Assembly (NCBI RefSeq): GCF_018294505.1
Contig: NC_057796.1
Span: forward strand, 274,743,079-274,807,078
Reading direction: 5' to 3'
Length of the DNA: 64,000 bases
Origin: Triticum aestivum
Lineage: Eukaryota > Streptophyta > Magnoliopsida > Poales > Poaceae
The translations under genes were made by a program, and so were the position numbers. Below, piece by piece: positions 24,134 through 33,463 of the stretch (position 1 is the first letter of the stretch; the number at the start of each line of letters is the position of its first letter). The notes under the pieces are model-generated. The model saw only the letters and a list, made by a program, of their open reading frames with translations. It did not search any database and had not been told where the DNA came from.

Positions 24134-25411
24134 TATGAGGGCGTCCTGAAGGGTGCCCGCCTTATGGCGGATGAGTGTTCCAAAGATGTAATTTTTGAGT
24201 GAACTTGCTCGTGTGATCCTGTATTATGAAAACTTGTTCATATGCGCTATGCAATGCTTGTTTGAATTTAAAATATTACCTTCTGTGCGGCTGTTTATCA
24301 AATCTGAGAGATGGCGAGTCGTCGGCTTCTGTCCCCATGCCACGAGTGCTGGGGTGTTCGGGATAAATCTGAGCACTCTTTTTCCCATTCTTGGGTCCTT
24401 CGAGGGAGGTGCTCAGCGTAACAAACAAGGCAATCAGACTATAATGCTTTATCACTCTCACTTAGCCATGGAAGTCTACAATTTTAAATTTTGGCGAAGC
24501 CCCTAGTATTCGCAAGGCCGAATTCGGGGCGCTATACACGCCTAAGTCGGACAAAGCCGACTCCTCGCCCTAAGCGGCATAAGTCATTAGGGACTCGAGA
24601 CCTCTCAAACAGCGACCAGCTCTCGCCTTATCATGACAGTCAGTTTTAGCTTTCTCTACTGAGGTGCTTGCCCAGATGAACCGGGGCACAGTCGCAGTAG
24701 TTCTCCCAGTGCTACCTTAGCCGATATAGCGGAATGTAAGGTACCAAAACATGGGAGCCGGGCAAACCCAACTATTGACCCAAGACATGATTCAGAGCTG
24801 ATGCATATAATGCTATAAGTTCGGGGTGCCGCACTGTCAAAAGTGTTTGGACTTCTCACGCCGTATTGTGGGGTACGCTTAAGCCCCTGGCGTATTGGCC
24901 GTACCAGAGTGTACGGGTGCTGAATGTCATGAATGAACATATATAAAAAAAAGGAAGAATAGAGAATGCAGTAATAGACTACTGCTATGCATTGTTTATT
25001 CAAAAAGGTGCATCAAAGCATAATGATACAAGTAGTGCGATAAGCAAAAAGTAGGACTATTTGACATGTCCCCTCCAAGGGCAAGCTGCGGAATGGTATT
25101 TAAAGTAGGTATTTCACTCGTTATCAGAGACCACCTGGGAGTTCCATGGTGCGACGTAGCTTTCTGCTTCCTTGGATGTTGTATCTTGTGTCCGGCAATC
25201 GTACTGCCGGACAGGGTTTCCAGAGAGTAAAGTCCTGAAAGAGAGAAAAAATATCAAAGCGGGAAGCCCCTAGTGCGGTTGAGCCGCGTTTTGGGGCGTG
25301 TCGTAGTCGTGCCCCCTCCCCCACCTACGCCCATGGTATCTTCAATGCGTAATTATGTATGCGTGGCACGGATTTCGCCGTTTGGCTGGGACTGGGGTGG
25401 GGGCCGCATTG
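24134..25411. other. Spacer and deletion zone of the Fatima-like element
   Basis: This lies where reverse transcriptase, RNase H and integrase would be expected on minus. I see no pol motif on either strand. The text around 24180-24900 looks like the 3' untranslated part of the antisense gene and the element's own pol-distal spacer. The deletion breakpoint lies probably between about 25000 and 25410. Confidence 0.55.
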
Positions 25412-26203
25412 CTATGCGAGCTCGGAACGTGCCAGGCGGTCTTGTTGCAGATTACTCCGGGCGCGCTTGACGGCGTCCGGGTGTTTGATCGCCGAACTGG
25501 TGAATTGCCTTGAGAAGCTGCTTTGCGCTTCTACTGCGAGGGCCGCAGTGTGCTCCTCCGTTTGGAGAGAGTGCTCTGTGTTTCCATTGACTGTGATGAC
25601 CCCCCGAGGTCCTGGCATCTTGAGCTTGAGGTATGCATAATGCGGTACCGCGTTGAATCTTGCGAATGCGGTTCGCCCGAGCAGTGCATGATAGCCACTG
25701 CGGAACGGGACTATATCGAAGATTAACTCCTCGCTTCGGAAATTATCCGGGGATCAGAAGACCACTTCTAGTGTGATTGAGCCTGTGCAATGGGCCTCTA
25801 CACCTGCTATGACGCCTTTAAAGGTCGTTTTTATGGGTTTGATCCTTGAGGGGTCTATACCCATTTTGCGCACTGTGTCCTGATAAAGCAGGTTCAGGCT
25901 ACTGCCGCCATCCATAAGGACTCGAGTGAGGTGAAATCCGTCGATGATTGGGTCTAGGACCAGTGCGGTGAATCCGCCATGACGGATACTAGTGGGGTGG
26001 TCCTTGCGATCGAAGGTGATCGGACAGGAGGACCATGGGTTGAACTTTGGGGCGACTGGCTCCAACACATATACGTCCCTTAGCGCACGCTTCCGCTCCC
26101 TCTTGGGGATGTGGGTTGCGTATATCATGTTCACCGTCCGCACTTGTGGGGGGGAACCTTTTCTGTCCTCCAGTGTTCGGCGGCCGGAGCTCCTCCTCAT
26201 CAT
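25412..26203 (-). pseudogene. Aspartic protease fragment of the Tat polyprotein
   Basis: On minus, the frame at 26203-25754 carries IDGFHLTRVLMDGGSSLNLLY, an aspartic protease active site of the D-G-G form common in Tat elements, then GSITLEVVF. The continuation 25618-25412 includes LKLKMPGPRGVITVNGN, the segment just before reverse transcriptase, then stops. It overlaps gag in another frame, so a frameshift separates it from gag. Nothing of reverse transcriptase follows. Confidence 0.75.
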
Positions 26204-27197
26204 CGCTATGTAGCCCCTTATCCTTGTTTTCGGCTTTTAACTTGCCGGCATGCTTGAACACCCAACATTCCCTGTTGGTGTGGTTGGCTGGCTTGTCGGG
26301 GGTGCCGCGTATTTGACACGAGCGATCGAGTATACGGTCCAAACTGGACGGGCCCGGAGTGCTTCTTTTGAATGGCTTTTTCCGCTGACCGGGTTTAGAG
26401 CCTCTGAATCCGGCATTGACTGCCGTATCCTCGGTATTGTCGCTATTGATGCGGCGCTTGTGTTTGTTGCGACGTGACCTGCCATTGCTATTCTTGGTAT
26501 CCGAAGTACCAGGGTTCTTTGATATGTTATTGCTGCGAGCCAGCCAGCTGTCCTCTCCCGCGCAAAAGCGGGTCACGAGTGTCGTGAGGGCTGCCATAGA
26601 GTTCGGCTTTTCCTGGCCAAGGTGCCGGGCGAGCCACTCGTCGCGGATGTTGTGCTTAAAAGCTGCTAGGGCCTCTGCATCTGGACAGTCGACGATTTGA
26701 TTTTTCTTTGTCAGGAACCGTGTCCAGAATTGCCTGGCCGATTCCTCTGGCTGCTGAATTATGTGGCTCAGGTCATCAGCATCTGGTGGTCGCACATAAG
26801 TGCCCTGGAAGTTGTCGAGGAATGCGGCTTCCAGATCTTCCCAACAGCCAATGGATTCTGCTGGCAGGCTGTTGAGCCAATGCCGAGCTGGTCCTTTGAG
26901 TTTGAGTGGGAGATATTTGATGGCGTGTAGATCGTCACCGCGGGCCATGTGGATGTGCAGGAGGTAGTCCTCGATCCATAACGCAGGATCTGTTGTACCA
27001 TCGTATGACTCGATATTTACGGGTTTGAAACCCTCTGGGATTTGGTGATTTATTACTTCGTCTGTGAAGCATAGGGGGTGTGCGGCGCCTCTGTACTGGG
27101 CTATATCGCGATGCAGCTCAAATGAGTCTTGTCCGCTGTGTTCGGCCCGGCCGGATTTACTTTTACTGTATCCGGCGTGACGGTTATCGTCTCGCAT
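25989..27197 (-). CDS. gag: Gag core of the Fatima-like element
   Basis: 402 codons from ATG 27197 (MRDDNRHAGYS). Residues about 67-220 form the retrotransposon gag domain (ALWIEDYLLHIHMARGDD, LKLKGPARHWLNSLP, FWTRFLTKKNQIVDCPDAEA). The C-terminal part is basic and has a Cys/His cluster (SCQIRG...NRECWVFKHAG) in the place of the Tat zinc-binding region. Gag builds the virus-like particle and packages RNA. The open frame shows gag is retained although pol is lost. The natural start is probably in the upstream frame (27269-28729), from which it is separated by a frameshift. Confidence 0.8.
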   Translation of the reverse strand: MRDDNRHAGYSKSKSGRAEHSGQDSFELHRDIAQYRGAAHPLCFTDEVINHQIPEGFKPVNIESYDGTTDPALWIEDYLLHIHMARGDDLHAIKYLPLKLKGPARHWLNSLPAESIGCWEDLEAAFLDNFQGTYVRPPDADDLSHIIQQPEESARQFWTRFLTKKNQIVDCPDAEALAAFKHNIRDEWLARHLGQEKPNSMAALTTLVTRFCAGEDSWLARSNNISKNPGTSDTKNSNGRSRRNKHKRRINSDNTEDTAVNAGFRGSKPGQRKKPFKRSTPGPSSLDRILDRSCQIRGTPDKPANHTNRECWVFKHAGKLKAENKDKGLHSDDEEELRPPNTGGQKRFPPTSADGEHDIRNPHPQEGAEACAKGRICVGASRPKVQPMVLLSDHLRSQGPPH

Positions 27198-27268
27198 AGT
27201 GGCGCGCCCTCATGATCCGTAGATCGATCTTGCGTGTTTTGCTTTGTCCTCCAATACGTCTCGCAGGT

Positions 27269-28729
27269 CTAGCGTATTTCCCCGTGCCTTGATGTTTTTA
27301 TTTGAGTGGCGTCGGGGTGCGGGCTGAGCTTTTGGCTGAAATGCCTCTCTGTCGCGGCCAGAGGTGGCCGATCAGCCGCGTCATACACTGGAGAAGTAGG
27401 TTTTAATACTTCCTCCTCTAATCGGGATAGCAACCTGCGCTTTGGGTAGCTCTTGGAGGGGCGTTTGAGTTCATATTCCTCGGCCGCCAGGACTTCAGTC
27501 CATCTGTGAGCTAGCAAATCTTGATTAGCTCGAAGCTGTTGTTGCTTTTTCTTAAGGCTATTTGCCATGGCCATAAGCCGGCGCTTGAAGCGCTCTTGCT
27601 CAACGGGATCCTCTGGCACGACGAATTCATCATCGTCGAGGCTTGCCTCGTCTTCGGAGGGAGGCATGTAATTATCATCCTCCGCCTCCCCATCTGCCGC
27701 TCTCTCAGGAGGGCTAGCTTCTCCATCCTCCTGCTCTAAATCTTGCCGGAGGGGATTGTCGTCATCTTCGGCACTGTTCGGAGTGCTATTATCTCCTGTG
27801 CCGGTATCACCGCTTTTGCTTTGGCGAGACTTAGAGCGGCGCCGCTGACGTCGGCGCTTGGGTTGCTTCTTGGAGGGGTCATCCTCCGTTGTCCCGTCAC
27901 CATTGCCTTCTTTGGGTGTATCCACCATATATATATCATATGATGAGGTGGCTGTCCAGTGCCCTGTGGGCAGTGGTTCCTGTTCGTCTCCTGCATCGTC
28001 GTCCATACCGTCGATGTCTTCGGAGTCGAAGTCGAGCATGTCGGTCAAATCATCGACAGTGGCTATTAAGTGGGTGGTGGGTGGGCGGCGAATTTCTTCG
28101 TCATCCGTATCCCAATCCTGCCGGTCATAGTTTGGCCAGGATTCTCCTGACAAGGAGAGAGACTTTAATGAGTTCAGTATGTCGCCGAAGGGCGGGTGCT
28201 GACAAATATCCGCGGAGGTGAACTCCATGATCGGCGCCCAGTCGGATTCGATAGGCACGGGCGCAGGCGGTTCGGAGTCTGTGGCCGGGGAAGAATCCGG
28301 CAGTTTGGCGTCACGACTCTCGTGAAGGCTAAGGTTGGTATTCGGCTCGATCGCCGCTGAGAATGCGGCCTCCGTGGTGGGGTCTAGCCACCCGTCCGTG
28401 GATGGCACAATTGGCTCCGAATTGAGAGTCGGAGCGGTTGCCGGTGCGATCTCCTGAACACTGTCCGATGGTAGGGCTAAATCATGCTCATCGTGACCAT
28501 GCGGCGCACTCGGCAGGGGCTCGAATCCGTCGAAGATCAAGTCCCCGCGGATGTCGGCCGTGTAGTTTAAGCTTCCAAACCTGACCTGATGGCCAGGGGC
28601 ATAACTCTCAATCTGCTCCAGATGGCCAAGCGAGTTGGCCCGCAGTGTAAAGCCGCCGAATACAAAAATCTGTCCGGGGAGAGAAGTCTCACCCTGGACT
28701 GCATCGCTATCGATGATCGAAGGAGCCAT
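27269..28729 (-). pseudogene. gag: Gag N-terminal extension, open but out of frame with gag core
   Basis: The frame is open from an ATG inside the 5' LTR (28852) through the PBS. I chose the ATG at 28729 (MAPSIIDSD), the first downstream of the PBS. The product is long, acidic and low complexity (DDDAGDEQEP, EDDDNPLRQ), with a basic KKQPKRRRQRRRSKSR patch that could act as a nuclear or RNA-binding signal. I know this long N-terminal region from grass Tat gags. The frame ends at 27269, about 70 bp before the gag core ATG, and a frameshift is the likely cause. Confidence 0.6.
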
Positions 28730-28759
28730 CAAGCTTAACGGCGATGACACATAGGAACT

Positions 28760-28776
28760 CTCAATGAAAGCACCAA
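28760..28776 (-). other. Primer binding site region of the Fatima-like element
   Basis: TTGGTGCTTTCATTGAG follows the 5' LTR with no gap on minus. I cannot assign the tRNA with confidence. Confidence 0.5.
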
Positions 28777-29251
28777 TGTCGGTGTCAAAACCGGCGGATC
28801 TCGGGTAGGGGGTCCCAAACTGTGCGTCTAGGCGGATGGTAACAGGAGACATGGGACACGATGTTTTTACCCAGGTTCGGGCCCTCTCGATGGAGGTAAA
28901 ACCCTACTCCTGCTTGATTGATCTTGATGATATGAGTATTACAAGAGTTGATCTACCACGAGATCGGAGAGGCTAAACCCTAGAAGGTAGCCTATGGTAT
29001 GATTGTTGTTGTTGGTCCTACGGACTAAACCCTCCGGTTTATATAGACACCGGAGGGGGCTAGGGTTACACAGAGTCGGTTACAATGGGAGGAGATCTAC
29101 ATATCCGTATCGCCAAGCTTGCCTTCCACGCCAAGGAGAGTCCCATCCGGACACGGGACGAAGTCTTCAATCTTGTATCTTCATAGTCCAACAGTCCGGC
29201 CAAAGGATATAGTCTGGCTGTCCGGATACCCCCTAATCCAGGACTCCCTCA
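28777..29251 (-). repeat. 5' LTR of the Fatima-like element
   Basis: 475 bp, TGTCGGTGTC to GACTCCCTCA on plus. It differs from the other LTR at six bases and one T in a homopolymer. Confidence 0.92.
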
Positions 29252-29256
29252 ATGAG

Positions 29257-30119
29257 ACTCCGGACGAAAAAAAAGAGGCCATAAAAAAAGGGGAGAAAAG
29301 GCCCAAATAAAAAAATGAGAGAAAAAGAGAGAAGGGACAATGTTACTATCCTTTTACCACACTTGTGCTTCAAAGTAGCACCATGATCTTCATGATAGAG
29401 AGTCTCTCATTTTGTCACTTTCATATACTAGTGGGAATTTTTCATTATAGAACTTGGCTTGTATATTCCAATGATGGGCTTCCTCAAAATGCCCTAGGTC
29501 TTCGTGAGCAAGCGAGTTGGATGCACACCCACTTAGTTTCTTTTGTTGAGCTTTCATATACTTATAGCTCTAGTGCGTCCGTTGCATGGCAATCCCTAGT
29601 CACTCACATTGATATCTATTAATGGGCATCTCCATAGCCCGTTGATACGCCTAGTTGATGTGAGACTATCTTCCCCCTTTTTTGTCTTCTCCACAACCAC
29701 CATTCTATTCCACATACAGTGTTATATCCATGGCCCACGCTCATGTATTGCGTGAAGATTGAAAAAGTTTTGAAAATGTCAAAAGTATGAAACAATTGCT
29801 TGGCTTGTCATCGGGGTTGTGCATGATTTAAATACTTTGTGTGGTGAAGATGGAGCAGAGCCAGACTATATGATTTTGTAGGGATAACTTTCTTTGGCCA
29901 TGTTATTTTGAGAAGACATGATTGCTTTGTTAGTATGCTTGAAGTATTATTATTTTTATGTCAATATTAAACTTTTGTCTTGAATCTTTCTGATCTGAAT
30001 ATTCATACCACAATTAAGAAGAATTACATTAAAATTATGCCAAGTAGCACTCCGCATCAAAAATTCTTTTTTATCATATACCTACTCGAGGACGAGCATG
30101 AATTAAGCTTGGGGATGCT
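29257..30119 (+). other. Remainder of the Athila-type 3' non-coding region with PPT
   Basis: Continues the sequence interrupted at 20151. An A-rich purine block lies at 29262-29335. The polypurine tract AAGCTTGGGGATGCT is at 30105-30119, directly before the LTR. No coding frame. Confidence 0.7.
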
Positions 30120-31689
30120 TGATACGTCTCCAACGTATCTATAATTTTTGATTGCTCCATGCTATATTATCTACTCTTTTGGACATTATTGGGCTTTATT
30201 ATCCACTTTTATATTATTTTTGGGACTAACCTATTAACCGGGGGCCTAGCCCAGAATTGCTGTTTTTTGCCTATTTCAGAGTTTCGCAGAAAAGGAATAT
30301 CAAACGGAGTCCAAACGGAATGAAACATTCGGGAACGTGATTTTCTCACCGAAGATGATCCAGGAGACTTGGACCCTATGTCAAGAAAGAAACGAGGAGG
30401 CCACGAGATAGGGGGCGCGCCCTCCCCCCCAGGCGCCCCTCCACCCTCATGGGCCCCCTGTTGCTCCACCGACGTACTCCTTCCTCCTATATATACCTAC
30501 GTACCCCCAAACGATCAGATACGGAGCCAAAAACCTAATTCCACCGCCGCAACCTTCTGTACCCACGAGATCCCATCTTGGGGCCTGTTTCGGAGCTCCG
30601 TCGGAGGGGGCATCCATCACGGAGGGCTTCTACATCAACACCATAGCCTCTCCGATGAAGTGTGAGTAGTTTACCTCAGACCTTCGGGTCCATAGTTAGT
30701 AGCTAGAATCTTCTCTCTTTTTGGATCTCAATACAATGTTCTCCCCCTCTCTCGTGGAGATCTATTCGATGTAATCTTCTTTTTGCGGTGTGTTTGTTGA
30801 GACCGATGAATTGTGGGTTTAGGATCAAGATTATCTATGAACAATATTTGAATCTTCTCTGAATTATTTTATGTATGATTGGTTATCTTTGCAAGTCTCT
30901 TCGAATTATCAGTTTGGTTTGGCCTACTAGATTGATCTTTCTTGCAATGGGAGAAGTGCTTAGCTTTGGGTTCAATCTTGCGGTGTCCTTTCCCAGTGAC
31001 AGTAGGGGCAGCAAGGCACGTATTGTATTGTTGCCATCGAGGATAAGAAGATGGTTTTTTTATCATATTGCATGAATTTATCCCTCTACATCATGTCATC
31101 TTGCTTAAGGAGTTACTCTGTTTCCATGAACTTAATACTCTAGATGAATGCTGGATAGCGGTCGATGAGTGGAGTAATAGTAGTAGATGCAGGCAAGAGT
31201 CGGTATACTTGTCTCGTACGTGATGCCTATATACATGATCATACCTAGATATTCTCATAACTATGCTCAATTCTGTCAATTGCTTTCGTTCACCTACCGT
31301 AAAATACTTATGCTCTTGAGAGAAGCCACTAGTGAAATCTATGGCCCCCGGGTCTATCTTCATCATATTAATCTTCCAATACTTAGTTATTTCCTTTGCT
31401 TTTTACTTTGCTTTTATTTTACTTTGCATCTTTATCACAAAGTACCAAAAATATTATCCTATCATCTCTATCAGATCTCACTCTCGTAAGTGACCGTGAA
31501 GGGATTGACAACCCCTTATCGCGTTGGTTGCGAGGAGTTATTTGCTTTGTGTAGGTACGAGGGACTCGCGCGTAGCCTCCTAGTGGATTGATACCTTGGT
31601 TCTCAAACACTGAGGGAAATACTAACGCTACTGTGCTGCATCACCCTTTCCTCTTCAAGGAAATCCAACGCAGTGTTCAAGAGGTAGCA
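30120..31689 (+). repeat. 3' LTR of the Athila-type element (1570 bp)
   Basis: Begins TGATACGTCTCCAACG and ends AGAGGTAGCA. It is similar over its length to the solo LTR at 43451-45016. The right flank TGTCT starts Angela leader sequence. Confidence 0.88.
30397..30497 (+). promoter_or_regulatory. GC palindrome and TATA box in the LTR
   Basis: GCCACGAGATAGGGGGCGCG pairs imperfectly with the right arm ending CACCCTCATGGGCCCCC. About 25 bp downstream is CTATATATACC (30488-30498). Confidence 0.55.
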
Positions 31690-31966
31690 TGTCTCAACAT
31701 GACAAACTTTTGCAACGGTGCATACTCAGGGAGAACACTTATACCTTGAAAATTTTAGTTATGGGATCATCTTATAATGCTACCGCCGTACTAAGCAAAA
31801 TAAGATGCATAAAAGATAAACATCACATGCAATCAAAATATGTGACATGATATGGCCATCATCATCTTGTGCTTTTGATCTCCATCTTCAAAGCATCGTC
31901 ATGATCTCCATTGTCATCGGCTCGACACCTTGATCTCCATCGTAGCATCGTGGTCGTCTCGCCAAC

Positions 31967-33385
31967 TGATACGTCTCCGTCATATCTACTTTTCCAAACA
32001 CTTTTGCCCTTGTTTTGGTCTCTAATTTGCATGATTTGAATGGAACTAACCCGGACTGACGCTGTTTTCAGCAGAATTGCCATGATGTTGTTTTATGTGC
32101 AGAAAATAAAAGTTCTCGAAAAGTCCTGAAACTCCACGGAACATCTTAGAAAAATCAATAAAAAATCCTCGCCAAAGATGAAGTCCAGGGGGCCCACACC
32201 CTGTCCACGAGGGTGGGGGGCGCCCCCCCCCACCTAGGGCGCGCCCCCCGACCCCGTGGGCCCCCTGGTGACCCTCCGACGCCAACTCCAACTCCGTATA
32301 TCTTGTTTCGGAGAGGAAAAAAATAGGAGAGAAGAAAGAATCGCGTTTTATGACACGGAGCCGCCGCCAAGCCCTAAAACCTCTCGGGAGGGCTGATCTG
32401 GAGTCCGTTCGGGGCTCCGGAGAGGGGGATTCGTCGCCGTCGTCATCATCAACCATCCTCCATCACCAATTTCATGATGCTCACCGCCGTGCGTGAGTAA
32501 TTCCATCGTAGGCTTGCTGGACGGTGATGGGTTGGATGAGATCTATCATGTAATCGAGTTAGTTTTGTTAGGGTTTGATCCCTAGTATCCACTATGTTCT
32601 GAGATTGATGTTGCTATGACTTTGCTATGCTTAATGCTTGTCACGAGGGCCCGAGTGCCATGATTTCAGATCTGAACCTATTATGTTTTCATGAATATAT
32701 GTGTGTTCTTGATCCTATCTTGCAAGTCTATAGTCACCTACTATGTGTTATGATCCGGCAACCCCGAAGTGACAATAATCGGGACCACTCCCGGTGATGA
32801 CCATAGTTTGAGGAGTTCATGTATTCACTATGTGCTAATGCTTTGTTCCGGTTCTCTATTAAAAGGAGGCCTTAATATCCCTTAGTTTCCATTAGGACCC
32901 CGCTGCCACGGGAGGGTAGGACAAAAGATGTCATGCAAGTTCTTTCCATAAGCACGTATGACTATATTCGGAATACATGCCTACATTACATTGATGAATT
33001 GGAGCTAGTTCTGTGTCACCCTATGTTATGACTGTTACATGATGAACCGCATCCGACATAATTATCCATCACTGATCCGGTGCCTACGAGTTTTCCATAT
33101 ACTGGTTTACGCTTATTTACTTTTCCGTTGCTACTGTTACAATCACTACAAAATACCAAAAACATTACTTTTGCTTCTGCTCCTTTGTTACCGTCACCAC
33201 TACTATCATATTACTTTGCTACTAAATACTTTGCTGCAGATATTAAGTTTCCAGGTGTGGTTGAATTGACAACTCAGCTGTTATACTTGAGAATATTCTT
33301 TGGCTCCCCTTGTGTCGAATCAATAAATTTGGGTTAAATACTACCCTCGAAAGCTGTTGCGCTCCCCTACACTTGTGGGTTATCA
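31967..33385 (+). repeat. 5' LTR of the Athila-type element (1419 bp)
   Basis: TGATACGTCTCCGTCATATC to TGTGGGTTATCA. Promoter module at 32181-32302. Confidence 0.92.
32181..32302 (+). promoter_or_regulatory. GC palindrome and TATA-like site, 5' LTR
   Basis: GGGGGCCCACACC, arm CCACGAGGGTGGGG, core GGGCGCGCC, arm CCCCGTGGGCCCCC, then GTATATC at 32296-32302. Both outer arms contain GGGCCCA/TGGGCCC, which includes the plant site II (TCP-binding) core TGGGCC. Confidence 0.55.
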
Positions 33386-33396
33386 AGACTAATTTC

Positions 33397-33414
33397 TGGC
33401 GCCGTTGCCGGGGA
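33397..33414 (+). other. Primer binding site, tRNA-Asp type
   Basis: TGGCGCCGTTGCCGGGGA begins 11 bases after the LTR. TGGCGCCG complements the 3' end of plant tRNA-Asp, the usual primer of Athila elements. Confidence 0.75.
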
Positions 33415-33463
33415 GCATAGCTCTATTCTTTGAGTCACTCGGGATTTATATCTGCTGGACACT

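Larger units (their letters stand above)
20152..29251 (-). mobile_element. Complete non-autonomous Fatima-like Tat element, TSD ATGAG
   Basis: 9100 bp with two LTRs of 474 and 475 bp, flanked by ATGAG at 20147-20151 and 29252-29256. Minus-strand order is 5' LTR, PBS, gag, protease fragment and 3' LTR, with an antisense gene on +. Reverse transcriptase, both RNase H domains and integrase are missing between about 25411 and 24134. By eye the LTRs differ at 6 positions plus one 1-bp indel, so the insertion is fairly recent. Family name tentative. Confidence 0.92.
18395..31689 (+). mobile_element. Athila-type gypsy element, 3' half, split by a Fatima-like insertion
   Basis: Composed of 18395-20151 and 29257-31689. 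It has long 3' non-coding DNA, a polypurine tract at 30105-30119 and an LTR of 1570 bp starting TGATACGTCTCCAACG. The same LTR family occurs as a solo LTR at 43451-45016. The 5' LTR, gag and pol are absent, removed at the 18394/18395 junction. The right flank is Angela leader sequence. Group assignment (Sabrina/WHAM-like, Athila lineage) is from LTR and PPT character. Confidence 0.8.
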
